A DNA stretch of 5,635 nucleotides, taken from contig JAUWYH010000109.1 of the NCBI GenBank assembly GCA_030615975.1, positions 1-5,635 of the forward strand, read 5' to 3'. Positions 5,507-5,635 of this stretch are shown here, piece after piece. Under the pieces are notes generated by a model, which was not told the DNA's origin, did not search any database, and saw nothing but the letters and a program-made list of their open reading frames with translations. The translations under genes were made by a program, and so were the position numbers. How positions within the stretch are numbered: the stretch's first letter is position 1; every line of letters begins with the position of its first letter. The stretch is from Candidatus Aminicenantota bacterium. GTDB lineage: Bacteria; Acidobacteriota; Aminicenantia; Aminicenantales; Aminicenantaceae.

Positions 5507-5547
5507 ATGACTGACGCTAACATCCTCATTCTTAACAGCAATTATGA
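5450..5547 (+). repeat. Imperfect direct repeat duplicating the 5' end of the right-edge gene
   Basis: Copy A (5450-5488) and copy B (5503-5547) share 22 of 25 bases across AGTTATGGCTGACGGTAACA and on to ATCCTC; copy B then carries 6 extra bases (ATTCTT, 5528-5533); then 14 identical bases follow (AACAGCAATTATGA). The AT-rich sequence just before each ATG is also similar (TAATAAAGTT versus TAATATAAGAGCT), so the duplicated unit probably spans about 53 bp. Confidence 0.85.
5454..5501 (+). CDS. 15-codon leader mini-ORF, partial copy of the downstream gene start
   Basis: ATG at 5454 reads MADGNILNSNYEKVI and stops at TAA (5499-5501), five bases before the ATG of the receiver-like gene. It matches the start of that gene (MTDANILILNSNYEEKK) with two codons missing, so the indel kept the frame. 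There is no strong Shine-Dalgarno before it. It could be a leader peptide whose termination next to ATG 5507 couples translation, or simply a decaying tandem duplication; the second is the simpler view. Confidence 0.35.
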   Translation: MADGNILNSNYEKVI

Positions 5548-5635
5548 AGAGAAGAAGCTTTTCACCTTAATATGCAGCAATGTCGGGACTGTTTATTCCT
5601 CCTCTGACATCCCCAACGCCATCGCTCTTCTCGAG
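5507..5635 (+). CDS. N-terminus of a receiver-like protein, 3'-truncated by window edge
   Basis: An open frame of 43 codons starts at ATG 5507 and runs off the window. It reads MTDANILILNSNYEEKK and continues to SDIPNAIALLE. The layout, a first strand NILIL, then helix 1, a second strand VGTVYSSSD and then NAIALLE, resembles the first beta-alpha-beta-alpha part of a CheY-type receiver (ILIVDD… L… V..a.…eAl.ll). The acidic DD/DE pair expected after the first strand is replaced by NSN, so if it is a receiver it is probably not phosphorylated in the usual way. What follows (for example an AAA+ or DNA-binding output domain) lies outside the window. The Shine-Dalgarno is weak (AAGAG). Only 43 residues are visible, so the family call is tentative; the gene itself is well supported by position, promoter and codon pattern. 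Confidence 0.55.
   Translation, partial: MTDANILILNSNYEEKKLFTLICSNVGTVYSSSDIPNAIALLE

Overview
The window looks like a piece of a moderately AT-rich bacterial chromosome. Type IV pilus-type prepilins imply a bacterium with a prepilin peptidase and a pilus or type II secretion machine. MNT/HEPN pairs and VIPAEAGIQ-type palindromic repeats are common in anaerobic and thermophilic lineages. An uncultured anaerobe (for example Aminicenantes- or Deltaproteobacteria-like) would fit, but this taxonomic guess is weak.

Layout. (1) 1-1143, plus strand: the C-terminal two thirds of a YtcJ-type metal-dependent amidohydrolase, cut by the window edge. (2) 1148-3884, minus strand: three tightly packed genes of the minor-pilin/pseudopilin type, transcribed in the order PilW/GspJ-like, a 532-residue PilX-like protein with a long C-terminal region, and GspH/FimT-like. 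This cluster converges on the amidohydrolase with a 4-bp gap. (3) 3918-4093: a 172-bp MITE-like element with TA duplications inside a CTAG site, carrying VIPAEAGIQ/dRS3-like palindromes. It sits exactly on the stop codon of the next gene. (4) 4091-5037, minus strand: an MNT nucleotidyltransferase and a HEPN protein overlapping by ATGA, a toxin-antitoxin-like pair. (5) 5030-5223, minus strand: the apparent C-terminal remnant of another nucleotidyltransferase gene, split between two frames at a (GGAA)3 tract. (6) 5208-5506: an intergenic regulatory stretch with an 8-bp inverted repeat, a strong A/T-flanked hairpin, a good sigma-70-like promoter on the plus strand and a long leader holding a 15-codon mini-ORF. 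(7) 5507 to the end, plus strand: the start of a gene whose N-terminus resembles a degenerate response-regulator receiver. The mini-ORF is a partial tandem copy of this gene's 5' end.

How they fit together: the pilin trio probably forms the tip or priming subcomplex of a pilus or secretion pseudopilus, though the core components (major pilin, ATPases, PilY1) are not here. Removing the MITE would leave the HEPN stop only about 32 bp from the PilW-like start. The MNT-HEPN pair and the pilin genes may therefore once have been one transcription unit, now separated by a palindrome-rich insertion. The most interesting unlisted signals are the clean MITE insertion, the frame-restoring GGAA tract and the duplicated gene start at the right end.
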